From the NCBI GenBank assembly GCA_002929055.1, contig PERY01000002.1, positions 124,001 through 188,000 on the forward strand: a stretch of DNA of 64,000 nucleotides. Direction: 5' to 3'. Origin of the DNA: Methylocystis sp. Lineage in GTDB: Bacteria; Pseudomonadota; Alphaproteobacteria; Rhizobiales; Beijerinckiaceae. Made by a program: the position numbers and the translations under genes. Of this stretch, positions 25,955-34,847 are shown piece by piece. The stretch's first letter is position 1. Each line of letters opens with the position of its first letter. Below the pieces are notes generated by a model that did no database searches, was not told where the DNA came from, and saw only the letters and a program-made list of their open reading frames with translations.

Positions 25955-28900
25955 TCAGTATTGGCCGGCGAGCGAGGATTCGAGCAGGGCGATCTCTTCG
26001 CCCGTGAGGTCGAAAAGCCCGTAGACGATGGCGTCGATCTCTTTCTCCGCGGCTTCTATCTCGCCTGTCAGCGAGAGAACGCGCGCGCGGTTCCCGGCGA
26101 GATAGGCCTCCCACTCGCCGCGCTCCTTCAGCGGAATGTCGGCGCGAAAGGCTTGTTTCAGCGCGGCGCGGAAGGCCGCGAAGTCGAGCTCGTGCCAGTC
26201 TTCCAGCTTGCCGGTGAGCTTGCGCCGCTCGGGCGGCGCAAGATCGAGAATGCGGCGGCGCACGGCGGATTGAATCTCGAAACGCTCGCGCGCGGCGTTG
26301 GTGCAGGCCTCGCCGAGGGCCGCGAGCTTTTTGCGCGCGGGCGCGGGCATGGCCGGGATGGGGAGGGTTTCGACGTATTGCACCCTTAGCTCGCGCCATT
26401 GGTCTCGAACCGCTGGAGCAAGCCCAATGATAACAAACCAGAGCACTGCAGAATTGAGCACCGCAAGGAGGACAAAATCCGCCTGCGGGATGAAATAGGT
26501 CTTATCATTGGAAAAAACCTTGCTTTGATCGAGAGCGAAAATTCGATCTTGGGCAAAATGGCCGTAGATGATTTTTTGTGTTTCAAACTTCGGCTGATAC
26601 GCCAACTGCGCCTGCTGCAACTCCCACCATTCCTGCTTCGTCGCGCGCTTCTCCAGTTCGGGTTTGAACGGCAGCAGCCAGTCGCGGATCGCCGGATATG
26701 TCTCGATGTCGACCTTGCCCTTCGGCGTGTTGATGAGCCACAGACCCTGCGGCTCGACGCGCCAGCGCTTGACGTCCTCGCCGCGCAGAAAGGGCTTCAG
26801 CAGCTCCGCCGATTTTCTGTCCGCCTTCACCAGCCGGTCCCGCGTCGGCGCATCGATGATGAAGGCCTCGTTAAATCCGGTCTTGATGCCGTAAAGCGGC
26901 GCCCCGTAGACCTCGCCCAGCGTCTTGCGTCCGCCCGCGATCTTGTCGCGCAGCTTCGCAAGCGGCTCCTCCTCGAAGCGCCAGGAGCCTGCGGTCAGGC
27001 GCGAGAGGGGCATACGCCTCGCCCCTTCGTCGAAAACGCGGCCCAGCTCCTGCGGAATATCGTCGACGACGAGAAAGGAAAGCTCGGCGGCGGACGCGGT
27101 TTCCTCATCCTGAGGAGCCTGCGCAGCAGGCGTCTCGAAGGACGAGGAAACCTTTGCCTTGCTCACCCTCGTGCTTCGAGACGCCGCCTTCGGCAGCTCC
27201 TCAGCATGAGGGTGAGGGTGTAAGCCCAAGCCCTTGCGCAGCGTCAGGATCGCCGGATAGGTCGTCACGCCCTCGAAAATCTGCAAATCGCCGAAATCGA
27301 CGACGGTCTCGACGCAAACGCCATCGGTCAGGAATTTGCGCAGGTTCTCGCCCGAGCCGGTACGGAAAAACGTCGATGACGAAATGAAGCCGAGCCGTCC
27401 GCCCTGTTTCAACAGCCCCACGCCGCGCTCGAAAAAGTATGCGTAGAGATCGGCCCGGTCGGCGGCGACGACATAATGCTTTTCGAGCCAGGGTTTGACC
27501 GGCTTGATGAACTCCATCCGCACATAGGGCGGATTGCCGATCACGATGTCGAAGCCGCCCTTCTCGAAGACCTGCGGGAAAGCGGTGCGCCAGTCGAAGG
27601 GGCGCGCGGTGTAGTCCTTGTCCTCGATCAGGCTGTCGCCCGCCCGGATCGTGCTTTCGAGATTTTGCAGTCGATGGTCGCGCCGCGCCGTCTTCAGCCA
27701 CAGCGAGAGCCGCGTGATCTCGACCGACTCGGCGTTGAGATCGACGCCGAAAAGATTCTTCGTGACGATCTCGTCGAAAATGTCGAAGTCGATTTCCTCG
27801 CCCAGCGCCGCCAGCGCGGCGGCCGCGCTGCGGTATTCCGCAGCGAGCACGTCGAAGGCCGCGACGAGGAACGCGCCGGAGCCGCAGGCGGGATCGACAA
27901 TGGTGAAGCCGCGCAGCATGGCGAGATGCGCGCGCCAGAAGGCGAGATGATTGGCCTCGCTCTGCGCGCAGCCAAGCGCCGCCCATCCAGCGTCGAATCT
28001 TTCACGCAACGTCGACCCGATCGTCTTCTCGACGAGAAACCGCGTCACCATGTCGGGCGTATAGACGACGCCCTCGCGCTTGCGCTTGCCGACAGGCGGC
28101 GGCGCCTCGCCGCGGCCCTCGGCCTTGAGGCGCTCGATGTCGGTGATCGACTGCTCGAAGATGTGGCCGAGAATGGTGACGGGAACTTCGCGACGATAAT
28201 CCCATTTCCCGAGCTCCACCACCTCGTTCGCAAGAGCGTCGGGAAGGGTCAGCGAGTCCGCGACGGGATCATGCGCAAAAAGCCCGCCATTGTAGGGCCA
28301 GATGTTGAGGCGCGTGTTGCCCTCGTCCACCGCCCGGAAGAGCGTTGCGAAATTCTTCCATACCGGCTCCGGGTTGAACTCGTTGCGCGACTCGGCGGCG
28401 CGCTCCAGCACGCGGCTCGGCAAGAGATCGGTGCGCTGCGCAAAGGCGATGAAAAGAATGCGGTCGAGAATCTTCTGCGCCGGCTCGATCGCCGCAAGAG
28501 CCGGAAGCTTTGGCCCGTCGGCCGAATTGACGATGAACGCGATCAGACGGTCGCGCAGGTCCTTGTATTCGACGTAAAGGCGCTGCGTCACGTCCTTGTA
28601 GGCGCTGTCGGTTTCGCGCAGCAGCGCGTCCGTCCCGCCGCCGAGCAATTGCTGAGCGGAGAGAATGAGCCAGAGCCGCGCATGCTCCTCGGGCTCGTCC
28701 AGCCGCGTGAGATCGAACAGCTCATATGCGTCCCGCCCGCGACCGAAGCCATAGAGGCGAATTTCCAGGCAATTGGAGACGAGCACCCATCGGGCGCCCG
28801 GAGCGTCCATCGCGTATTCCCACGCCTGCTGCACGGGACTGCGTCCGCGCCCGGGCATGGGCGCGTCCAGATCGGTCGTTCTCGGCCCCTTGAACTCGAA

Positions 28901-29299
28901 GGGCGCGGCGATCTCGTTTATCCCGCCGGCGTCATCGAACCTCCCGAGCGCGACATCCACCCTGCCGTGCCGGATGGGACGCTCGAAGGCGAGCGAATAG
29001 ACGGCGTCCGGATCGGCGGTCTTGTAGCCGAGAATCTTTTCCAGAATCGCCGAAAAGAAAATTGGACGAACCGCCTCTTCTTTCAACTTCCCGAAGTTTT
29101 TCCTCGCCTTGCGGGCATATTCAGCGGCCGCTTCCACCTGCTCAGGCGTCGGCGCGAAGGCGGCCTTGCCCCGGGCTTCGACGACGACCTTGTGTGCGAA
29201 GAGCGGGGTCCGCAGGGAACGCGGCGCGCCAATTCTGGCCCGCGCACCCTCCTTGCCGCTCGTCGGCAAATCCATTCCTGCGGTTGCGAAGAGATCCAT
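25955..29299 (-). CDS. Type IIG restriction-modification enzyme (Eco57I-like)
   Basis: 1114 residues combining nuclease, methyltransferase and specificity parts. Residues 115-137 hold a PD-(D/E)xK-type site (VDVAL...PFEFKG, with D115, E135, K137). The gamma-class N6-adenine methyltransferase follows: YTPDMVTRFLV at 413-423, DPACGSGAFL at 469-478 (SAM binding) and NPPYVRMEF at 589-597 (catalytic NPPY). The C-terminal third has TaqI-like recognition-domain features (GIKTGFNEAF, FLRGEDVKRW). One chain would both cut and methylate; no separate subunits are nearby. Residues about 692-738 come from a palindromic repeat inserted in frame. The recognition site cannot be read from sequence. Confidence 0.9.
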   Translation of the reverse strand: MDLFATAGMDLPTSGKEGARARIGAPRSLRTPLFAHKVVVEARGKAAFAPTPEQVEAAAEYARKARKNFGKLKEEAVRPIFFSAILEKILGYKTADPDAVYSLAFERPIRHGRVDVALGRFDDAGGINEIAAPFEFKGPRTTDLDAPMPGRGRSPVQQAWEYAMDAPGARWVLVSNCLEIRLYGFGRGRDAYELFDLTRLDEPEEHARLWLILSAQQLLGGGTDALLRETDSAYKDVTQRLYVEYKDLRDRLIAFIVNSADGPKLPALAAIEPAQKILDRILFIAFAQRTDLLPSRVLERAAESRNEFNPEPVWKNFATLFRAVDEGNTRLNIWPYNGGLFAHDPVADSLTLPDALANEVVELGKWDYRREVPVTILGHIFEQSITDIERLKAEGRGEAPPPVGKRKREGVVYTPDMVTRFLVEKTIGSTLRERFDAGWAALGCAQSEANHLAFWRAHLAMLRGFTIVDPACGSGAFLVAAFDVLAAEYRSAAAALAALGEEIDFDIFDEIVTKNLFGVDLNAESVEITRLSLWLKTARRDHRLQNLESTIRAGDSLIEDKDYTARPFDWRTAFPQVFEKGGFDIVIGNPPYVRMEFIKPVKPWLEKHYVVAADRADLYAYFFERGVGLLKQGGRLGFISSSTFFRTGSGENLRKFLTDGVCVETVVDFGDLQIFEGVTTYPAILTLRKGLGLHPHPHAEELPKAASRSTRVSKAKVSSSFETPAAQAPQDEETASAAELSFLVVDDIPQELGRVFDEGARRMPLSRLTAGSWRFEEEPLAKLRDKIAGGRKTLGEVYGAPLYGIKTGFNEAFIIDAPTRDRLVKADRKSAELLKPFLRGEDVKRWRVEPQGLWLINTPKGKVDIETYPAIRDWLLPFKPELEKRATKQEWWELQQAQLAYQPKFETQKIIYGHFAQDRIFALDQSKVFSNDKTYFIPQADFVLLAVLNSAVLWFVIIGLAPAVRDQWRELRVQYVETLPIPAMPAPARKKLAALGEACTNAARERFEIQSAVRRRILDLAPPERRKLTGKLEDWHELDFAAFRAALKQAFRADIPLKERGEWEAYLAGNRARVLSLTGEIEAAEKEIDAIVYGLFDLTGEEIALLESSLAGQY
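27101..27217. repeat. RIME-like palindromic repeat pair inside the type IIG gene
   Basis: Two related units in opposite orientation: CCTCATCCTGAGGAGC...GCGTCTCGAAGGACGAGG (27103-27147) and CCTCGTGCTTCGAGACGC...GCTCCTCAGCATGAGGGTG (27167-27215). This is the type of palindrome usually found between genes in Hyphomicrobiales. Here it lies inside an open reading frame and adds about 45 codons without a stop or frameshift, in the spacer after the methyltransferase core. Confidence 0.85.
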
Positions 29300-29367
29300 G
29301 ACAAGGCCACGCTATCTCGCGAATCGGGAGCCGTCGAGGCCTGGTCCGCCGCCCGCCGGGACGATGA

Positions 29368-29661
29368 TCAGCGCGGCTTCGCGACCGCCTCCAGCACGAA
29401 CCGCTCCAGCTCCTCCGCCGAGCCATAGCTGATCCACTCGCCTTGCGGATAGGCCACCGCGACGGGGCCGTGGTCGCAGCGGCCGAGGCAGCCGGATTGA
29501 GAGAGACGCACGCCCGCGCGCTGCGGCGGCGGCAGCGCGTGCACGGCGGCCTTGGCGCGCGCCAGCGCATCCTTTGCCCCGTGGTCCTCGCAGGCGGGCT
29601 TGCCGTCGCGCTTGTTCGTGCAGACGAAGACGTGGAGGCGGAAGGGTTCAATTTCGGACAA
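29368..29661 (-). CDS. Thioredoxin-like [2Fe-2S] ferredoxin
   Basis: 97 residues from TTG 29661. The four cluster cysteines are C14, C24, C58 and C62 in VCTNKRDGKPACEDHG and QSGCLGRCDHGPVAVAYPQG, the pattern of stand-alone thioredoxin-like ferredoxins. No ATG is available: TTG 29661 has an AGGGAG site nine nt upstream, while TTG 29679 would overlap the nadK stop as TTGA. Either start is coupled to nadK translation. The partner of this electron carrier is unknown. Confidence 0.8.
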   Translation of the reverse strand: MSEIEPFRLHVFVCTNKRDGKPACEDHGAKDALARAKAAVHALPPPQRAGVRLSQSGCLGRCDHGPVAVAYPQGEWISYGSAEELERFVLEAVAKPR

Positions 29662-29675
29662 GTTCGCAGGCTCCC

Positions 29676-30467
29676 TCAATACCCAAACTGCTCGCGCAGA
29701 ATCCGCTCTTCCAGCGAATGCCCCGCATCGTGCAGCAGCATGAGATTGGCGCCGTGGTCCATCGCGATGTCGACATAGGCGAGGTCGCGGAATTCGTCAT
29801 GGTCGGCCACGACGGAGACCGGACGCTTGGGCGCCTCCAGCACCTCGATCCTGACCTTCGCGGCGTCTGGCAGAAGCGCGCCGCGCCAGCGCCGGGGACG
29901 GAAGGCCGAGATCGGCGTCAGCGCCATCAGCGGCGCGTCGAGCGGCAGGATCGGGCCATTGGCCGAGAGATTGTAGGCGGTGGAGCCCGCCGGGGTCGAG
30001 ATCAGCACGCCGTCGGTGATGAGCTCGGGCAGACGCTCCTGCCCGTTGACCAGAATGCGCAGCTTGGCGACCTGCGAGGTCTGCCGCAGCAGCGAGACTT
30101 CGTTGATCGCATGCGCGGAAAACTCGTCGCCATGCACATTGACGGCGTGCATGAGCAGCGGATGCACGATCGAGGGCTTGGCCTCGGCGACGCGCTTGCG
30201 CAGGCCCGTCTCGCGATACTGGTTCATCAGAAAACCCACCGAGCCGCGGTTCATGCCGTAGATCGGTTTGCCGGAGTCCATGTACCTGTGGAGCGTGCGC
30301 AGCATCAGCCCGTCGCCGCCGAGCGCGACGATGCAGTCAGCTTCCTCCGGCGCGACGTCGCCATATTTGTCCACGAGCCGCAGACGCGCCTCCTCCGCCT
30401 CCGGCGTGCCGGAAGAAAGGAATGCGAGCTTCTTGACCGGGTTCGGCGAGTCGCCGGAGGCGCCCAT
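29676..30467 (-). CDS. nadK: NAD kinase
   Basis: 263 residues from ATG 30467, which has a GGAAGGAAA ribosome site. The catalytic GGDG motif is at residues 50-53 ([14 protein letters not shown]), with [12 protein letters not shown], the substrate-binding [10 protein letters not shown], and [21 protein letters not shown]. The enzyme phosphorylates NAD to NADP in the cytosol. It is the essential type I form by length. The ferredoxin gene follows with overlapping or near-overlapping ends. Confidence 0.95.
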   Translation of the reverse strand: MGASGDSPNPVKKLAFLSSGTPEAEEARLRLVDKYGDVAPEEADCIVALGGDGLMLRTLHRYMDSGKPIYGMNRGSVGFLMNQYRETGLRKRVAEAKPSIVHPLLMHAVNVHGDEFSAHAINEVSLLRQTSQVAKLRILVNGQERLPELITDGVLISTPAGSTAYNLSANGPILPLDAPLMALTPISAFRPRRWRGALLPDAAKVRIEVLEAPKRPVSVVADHDEFRDLAYVDIAMDHGANLMLLHDAGHSLEERILREQFGY

Positions 30468-30663
30468 CGCGCAAGTTTCCTTCCCTGTGCCGCGCAAGCG
30501 CGCGGTTTTCCTCTCCGATACACCGCCGCGCCGCCTCTTGAAACCTGCGCGACGCCTTTTCGCGGGATAGGCGCAATTTTAGGCAAATTGGAAAATCTTG
30601 CTCAAACTGGTCCGGCTAAATGTAGGCGGATGAACCTAGGAGGGGACCAGGAGCACGAGTGGC

Positions 30664-30831
30664 ATGTCGAAGATCGGATTAATTGCGAGCTTCCTCGCGG
30701 CATTCATTACCATGGACGGCCAATTTTTCGACGGCGACACGACCCGCGCCGTATGGCGGGCGCTGAACGACACCGCTAGGGCGGCCGAGGCGCGATTGGA
30801 GCGCTGGTCGCACCCGGCAGGGCGGCCCTAG
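30664..30831 (+). CDS. Hypothetical 55-residue protein
   Basis: Begins MSKIGLIASFLAAFITMDGQ, a short hydrophobic stretch, followed by an Arg-rich helix. AGGAG lies ten nt before ATG 30664. The stop shares the tetranucleotide CTAG at 30828-30831 with the stop of the convergent ROK kinase. No family was recognised. The long-enough open frame, ribosome site and clean fit between neighbours argue for a real gene, but chance is not excluded. Confidence 0.4.
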   Translation: MSKIGLIASFLAAFITMDGQFFDGDTTRAVWRALNDTARAAEARLERWSHPAGRP

Positions 30832-31745
30832 GTCGCCTCGCGCCACAGCCACGCCGCGCCGCGCACGCCGCCCGAGTCGCCATGCGCATTGCGCCGGATC
30901 GATGTGTCGAGCGCATCGGTGAAGGCGTATCCGGCCACGCGCTCCGTCAGCCCGTCATAGAGGCGCGCGATGTTCGACACGCCGCCGCCCAGCACGATCA
31001 CATCCGGATCGAGAATGTCGACCACCATCGCAAGCGCGCGCGCCAGGCGGTCCTGATAGACGTCGAGCGCGGCGAGCGCCGCCGCCTCCCCTTGCTCCGC
31101 GCGCGCGACGATCTCCTGCCCCGAAGCTAGATCGCCCGTGCGCGCCTGATAATCCCGCGACAGGCCCGGGCCTGACAAAAAGGTCTCGATGCAGCCGTCA
31201 TGTCCGCAGAAGCAGCGGCGGCCGGGATATTCCTCGCGCGTCATCCAGGGCAGCGGCGTGTGTCCCCACTCGCCGCCGATGTGGTTGCGCCCCGAAAGCG
31301 CCTTGCCGTCGACGACGACGCCGCCGCCGACGCCCGTGCCGATGATGACGCCGAAGACGACGCGCGCGTCCTGCCCCGCGCCGTCGACGGCCTCCGACAG
31401 CGCAAAGCAATTGGCGTCATTCTCGACACGCACCGGGCGCCCCAGAAGCGTCGAAAGATCGGCGTCGAGCGGCTTGCCGTTGACGACCTGCGTGTTGGAG
31501 CCCTTGATCAGCCCCGTGTGCGTCGAAAGCGAACCGGGAGAGCCGACGCCCACCGTGCCGCGCCGGTTCGTCTCCAGTTCGACGTCATGCACCAGAGCGG
31601 CGATGGCGCGGATGATTTCTGCGTAATCTTGAGCGGGCGTCGCGACGCGGCGGCGCGCGAGGATCGCGCCGGAACGCTCGAGCGCGATCGCCTCGATCTT
31701 CGTGCCGCCGAGATCGACGCCGATATGGATGGACTCGTGGCTCAT
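30828..31745 (-). CDS. ROK-family sugar kinase (fructokinase/N-acetylglucosamine kinase-like)
   Basis: 305 residues. The ATP-binding DLGGTK is at residues 11-16; VENDANCFALSEA provides the catalytic Asp, and GRRCFCGHDGCIETFLSGPGL is the ROK zinc site (CxCGxxGCxE). The enzyme phosphorylates a hexose; fructose (Mak) is likely, but N-acetylhexosamine or glucose cannot be ruled out. Start and pentapeptide-gene stop overlap as ATGA, making it the last gene of a three-gene operon. Confidence 0.85.
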   Translation of the reverse strand: MSHESIHIGVDLGGTKIEAIALERSGAILARRRVATPAQDYAEIIRAIAALVHDVELETNRRGTVGVGSPGSLSTHTGLIKGSNTQVVNGKPLDADLSTLLGRPVRVENDANCFALSEAVDGAGQDARVVFGVIIGTGVGGGVVVDGKALSGRNHIGGEWGHTPLPWMTREEYPGRRCFCGHDGCIETFLSGPGLSRDYQARTGDLASGQEIVARAEQGEAAALAALDVYQDRLARALAMVVDILDPDVIVLGGGVSNIARLYDGLTERVAGYAFTDALDTSIRRNAHGDSGGVRGAAWLWREAT

Positions 31746-32521
31746 CTGCGGCGGGCGCGGTCCAGATGCTGCGCATGCTGCAGCGCGCTTTCGGGAACGC
31801 CGTCGATTTGCGCCGAGTCGAGGTCGAGGTCTTTCGTATTGGCGCCGGTCATGATCGCGCCGGTGAGATCGGCGCCGGAGGCGTCGGCGTTCATGAGATT
31901 GGCGCCGGAGAAATCAGCGCCGGCCGCATGTGCGAAGCGCAGATCGGCGCTCATGAGATTGGCCTTGCGGAAATGCGCGCCCTCAACGATCGCGGATTTC
32001 AGCACGGCGCGCATCAGCCCCATCGACTGGTTCTTCATATCGGCGGAAAGATTGGCGTCGTTGAACGTCGCGCCGCGCAGCGAGGCGCCGGTGAGATCGC
32101 CGGCGACGCGCGCGCCGGAGAAATCGGCGCCGTCCGCGCGCATGCGCTGCATCTGCGCCGCAAAGGCGTGCGCGCCCTTCAGGGACGCGCCGGTGAGATC
32201 GGCTTCGATGAGCCACGCCTGATCGAGAATGGCCTTGTCGAGCTTCGCGCCGGGAAGCCGCACTTTGTTCAGCCGCGCGGCGCGAAAATTCGCCCCCGAG
32301 AGATCGAGGCCGGAGAGATCGAGTCCGTTGAGGCTCTTGCCGGAAAAATCGCTCTTATGCGCCGCGAGCGCCGCCTCGACATCGGCGCGCGAGAGTTCCG
32401 ACTTCGAATAGGCGGGCTGCGAAAGATCGACGCCCTGCAGCATGTCCTGCGCAAGAAGCGGCGCGGGCGAGAGAAGAAAGAGAGCGCAGGCGACGCGCGC
32501 CACTATACGCAGATTCATCAT
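31742..32521 (-). CDS. Exported pentapeptide-repeat protein
   Basis: 259 residues. Signal peptide to about residue 25 (FLLSPAPLLAQD), then many tandem A(D/N)LxG/x units (LNGLDLSGLDLSGANF, ADLTGASLKGAHAF, ANLMSADLRFAHAAG), which fold as a right-handed quadrilateral beta-helix. Two ATGs in tandem (32521 and 32518) overlap the stop of the upstream HhH gene. Pentapeptide proteins range from DNA mimics to scaffolds; export argues against gyrase protection. No catalytic motif is seen. Confidence 0.85.
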   Translation of the reverse strand: MMNLRIVARVACALFLLSPAPLLAQDMLQGVDLSQPAYSKSELSRADVEAALAAHKSDFSGKSLNGLDLSGLDLSGANFRAARLNKVRLPGAKLDKAILDQAWLIEADLTGASLKGAHAFAAQMQRMRADGADFSGARVAGDLTGASLRGATFNDANLSADMKNQSMGLMRAVLKSAIVEGAHFRKANLMSADLRFAHAAGADFSGANLMNADASGADLTGAIMTGANTKDLDLDSAQIDGVPESALQHAQHLDRARRR

Positions 32522-33228
32522 TGTTCCGTTCCGGCGCCGGCCAAAGCCCGCGCCTGTTGAATCCATTTGTCACGCTCGACGCGGCCCGGCGCGCCAATCG
32601 CCGCGCCGATCCATCGGGCGTTGTCGAGGGTCCACATCGCGATCTGATCATAATGGAAGACGCCGAGCGCGTGCAGCTTTTCCACGCTCCTGGGTCCGAC
32701 GCCCTTGATGCGCGAGAGATCGTCGGGCAAGCCATTGCGCGGCGCCGCAAGCACCTCGGGCTTCGCGCCCGGCGAGGCTGTCTTGGCTTTGGCCGCCGCT
32801 GGCGCTTTACCTTGCGGCGGCGGCGCAGCGGCTTCAGGCTCGGGTGCGCTCGCCGCAAGCGCAGGCGCGGCGCTCGGCTGCGGCGCCGCGACAGGCGCAG
32901 TCGCCACGACGACAGGCGCAATCGCGGGCCGCCTCTTCACGTCCTCGGCGCCGCCAAGCGATTTCACCCATCCGCCGGCCGGCAGGCCCGCCGCATAGGC
33001 GCCAGACGCAAGCAACGCAATGTCGAATGTCGCAGCGCCCGAACCGTTCAGAAGCTCGAGAGACGAAACAAGCGCGCCTGCCGCAAGCGCCAGCGCGCCG
33101 ACCACAATGACCCATCCACCGGAGAAAGCGGCGTCCTTCGCGGGCTTGAAGGTGAGAAACCCAACGAGCGCGCCGAGCGCGCCTGCGGCGGCGAACCACG
33201 GCCAGCCGAGCGCCAGCAAATAGATCAT
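32518..33228 (-). CDS. Membrane protein with C-terminal helix-hairpin-helix domain
   Basis: 236 residues from ATG 33228 with an AAGGAGAG site. Three hydrophobic helices lie at about residues 3-25, 38-57 and 69-88; an Ala/Pro linker spans about 100-165. The C-terminal 65 residues (LSRIKGVGPRSVEKLHALGV, FHYDQIAMWT) form a HhH unit of the type found in COG3743 and as an extension of some NADH dehydrogenase subunit E proteins. The linker would place the HhH domain in the cytosol or periplasm; which is not resolved. First gene of an operon with overlapping stop-starts. Confidence 0.75.
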   Translation of the reverse strand: MIYLLALGWPWFAAAGALGALVGFLTFKPAKDAAFSGGWVIVVGALALAAGALVSSLELLNGSGAATFDIALLASGAYAAGLPAGGWVKSLGGAEDVKRRPAIAPVVVATAPVAAPQPSAAPALAASAPEPEAAAPPPQGKAPAAAKAKTASPGAKPEVLAAPRNGLPDDLSRIKGVGPRSVEKLHALGVFHYDQIAMWTLDNARWIGAAIGAPGRVERDKWIQQARALAGAGTEQ

Positions 33229-33250
33229 TCGCTTCTCTCCTTGCGAGCCG

Positions 33251-34651
33251 TCACTTCAAGTTAAATTCGATGCGCCGGTTGCGCGCGCGGTTCTCGTCGC
33301 TGTCATTCGGGGCGAGCGGATGCGTCGCGCCATATCCGATCGCCCACACACGGAAAGAGTCGGCGCCGGCCTTTACGAATTTGTCGACGACCGCCTGCGC
33401 GCGCCTCTTGCTGCGATCGCGATCGAGTTCCTCTATGCCCTGACTGTCGATGTGTCCGGCCACTTCAACAGGGACCGGCTGGCAGCGCAGCACGGTTGCG
33501 GCGAGCGCATCGACGAGAGGCGCGGAGCTTTCGGAAATCGTGGCGTCGTCGGATTCGAAGATAATCGGCGTCTTCGCGAGTTCGGCGAGCGCCGCCCGGC
33601 AGGCGTTCACGTCGAGCGGCGAACCGACGGTCCGCGCGGTCAGGCGCGCGTCGCTCTTGACGCTTGTGGGAAGCCGCTCGGCCAGCGCATTTTCAATCTC
33701 GGCTTTCGCGCCTTCGTAACGCGCGGCGCCCGAGAGCGAGAGCGTCGCGTCGCTCAGCGCGACCTTGCCCTCGTCGAGACGCGCCAGCGCGGTGAGCGCG
33801 GCCTCCACCGCCTCGATGAAATTCTGCGGCGCGCCGGCGGCGACGCTCAAACGATCCTCGACCGCCGCATCGAAGAAGCGGCGGCGCGCAGCCTCGACAA
33901 CGCGCCTATGCGTCGCCTCGTCGGGCGCATAGCCCGTCAGCGTCGCCTTGCCCCCTTCACGCGCGGCCTCGAAGACATAAGGCGAGACGGGGCCTTGCGC
34001 GACGTCGATCCTGGCGATTTCGAACCCCGGCGGCAGAGCTTTCGCCATGTCGCGCGCAAGCCCGTCGGCGGAGACATTCGCGCCGCCGCGCCCCTCCACC
34101 GATAGCCTGTTGTCGGCGAGCGTCACCTTGCCCTGCGCCAGCGCGCCCAGCGCGTCGAGCGCGGCGGCCAGCGCCTTTGCGTAATCGCCCGACGGCGCGG
34201 CGGCGTCGATCTTCATCGCATCGCTGACGGCGAGCCCCTTGCCCGCAAGCGAGGCCAGGCTGATCGCCTTCTGGCGCAGTTCGTCGTTCGGCGTCTTGCC
34301 TTCGAGCGCGATGAGGCTTTCGCCCCGCGTCATGGTGAGAACGTAAGGCGCGCGCGGCGGCGCTTCAGCCTGGCGCGCGGGGGAGACCGAAGTGGCGGAG
34401 TTTGGCTGGAGCGTCGCGGAGAATTTTCGAACGCCCGGCTCGTCGCGCAAAGCCGCAAGCGCCTCGGCCGGCGCGCCCGACACCTCGACGTCCCTGCCAG
34501 AAACGGCGACTTTCGCGGGATCGATGGCGAGGCGCGCGGCGACTCGGGCCTTGAGGTCCGCCTCGAGCTGCGGCGTCAGCGACTGCGCGGCCGCGAAGAC
34601 GAGAACGGCGAGGACCGGCAGGCCGATCCACCATTTCCTGGGCTGGTGCAT
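33251..34651 (-). CDS. OmpA-family protein with BON-like repeats
   Basis: 466 residues. An N-terminal anchor or signal lies at about residues 8-25, then several BON-like repeats follow (ADLKARVAARL...VAVSGRDVEVSG; GKATLTGYAPDEATHRRVVEAA; LSDATLSLSGAARY). The C terminus is an OmpA/MotB peptidoglycan-binding domain: VEVAGHIDSQG, SKRRAQAVVDKFVKAGA and NRARNRRIEFNLK. The arrangement resembles ArfA of mycobacteria and the BON-OmpA proteins of Hyphomicrobiales. It probably links the cell wall to the inner or outer membrane. Clear AAGGAGG lies about 11 nt before ATG 34651. Confidence 0.8.
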   Translation of the reverse strand: MHQPRKWWIGLPVLAVLVFAAAQSLTPQLEADLKARVAARLAIDPAKVAVSGRDVEVSGAPAEALAALRDEPGVRKFSATLQPNSATSVSPARQAEAPPRAPYVLTMTRGESLIALEGKTPNDELRQKAISLASLAGKGLAVSDAMKIDAAAPSGDYAKALAAALDALGALAQGKVTLADNRLSVEGRGGANVSADGLARDMAKALPPGFEIARIDVAQGPVSPYVFEAAREGGKATLTGYAPDEATHRRVVEAARRRFFDAAVEDRLSVAAGAPQNFIEAVEAALTALARLDEGKVALSDATLSLSGAARYEGAKAEIENALAERLPTSVKSDARLTARTVGSPLDVNACRAALAELAKTPIIFESDDATISESSAPLVDALAATVLRCQPVPVEVAGHIDSQGIEELDRDRSKRRAQAVVDKFVKAGADSFRVWAIGYGATHPLAPNDSDENRARNRRIEFNLK

Positions 34652-34745
34652 GAACGTCCCGCCTCCTTGAGGAGAGAATCAGCAAAGACGCGCATACTCG
34701 GCGCGCATCGTTGCTTGGCGGGCGCTCTTGTCAAGATCGTGGCGC

Positions 34746-34774
34746 GAAAAAGGGGCGCTGCTTGCGCGGCGCCC
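34746..34774 (-). terminator. Intrinsic terminator downstream of rnhA
   Basis: On the minus strand GGGGCGC pairs with GCGCCCC around a ten-base loop and runs into five T residues. It lies about 75 nt after the rnhA stop and would end the ispH-thrB-rnhA message. Confidence 0.7.
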
Positions 34775-34847
34775 CGTCAGGTTCGAGAAGAGATAGTCCT
34801 GGGTCTGTTATGGAAATAGGCAGCCTTGGCCGGTTCACAAGGGGCTC

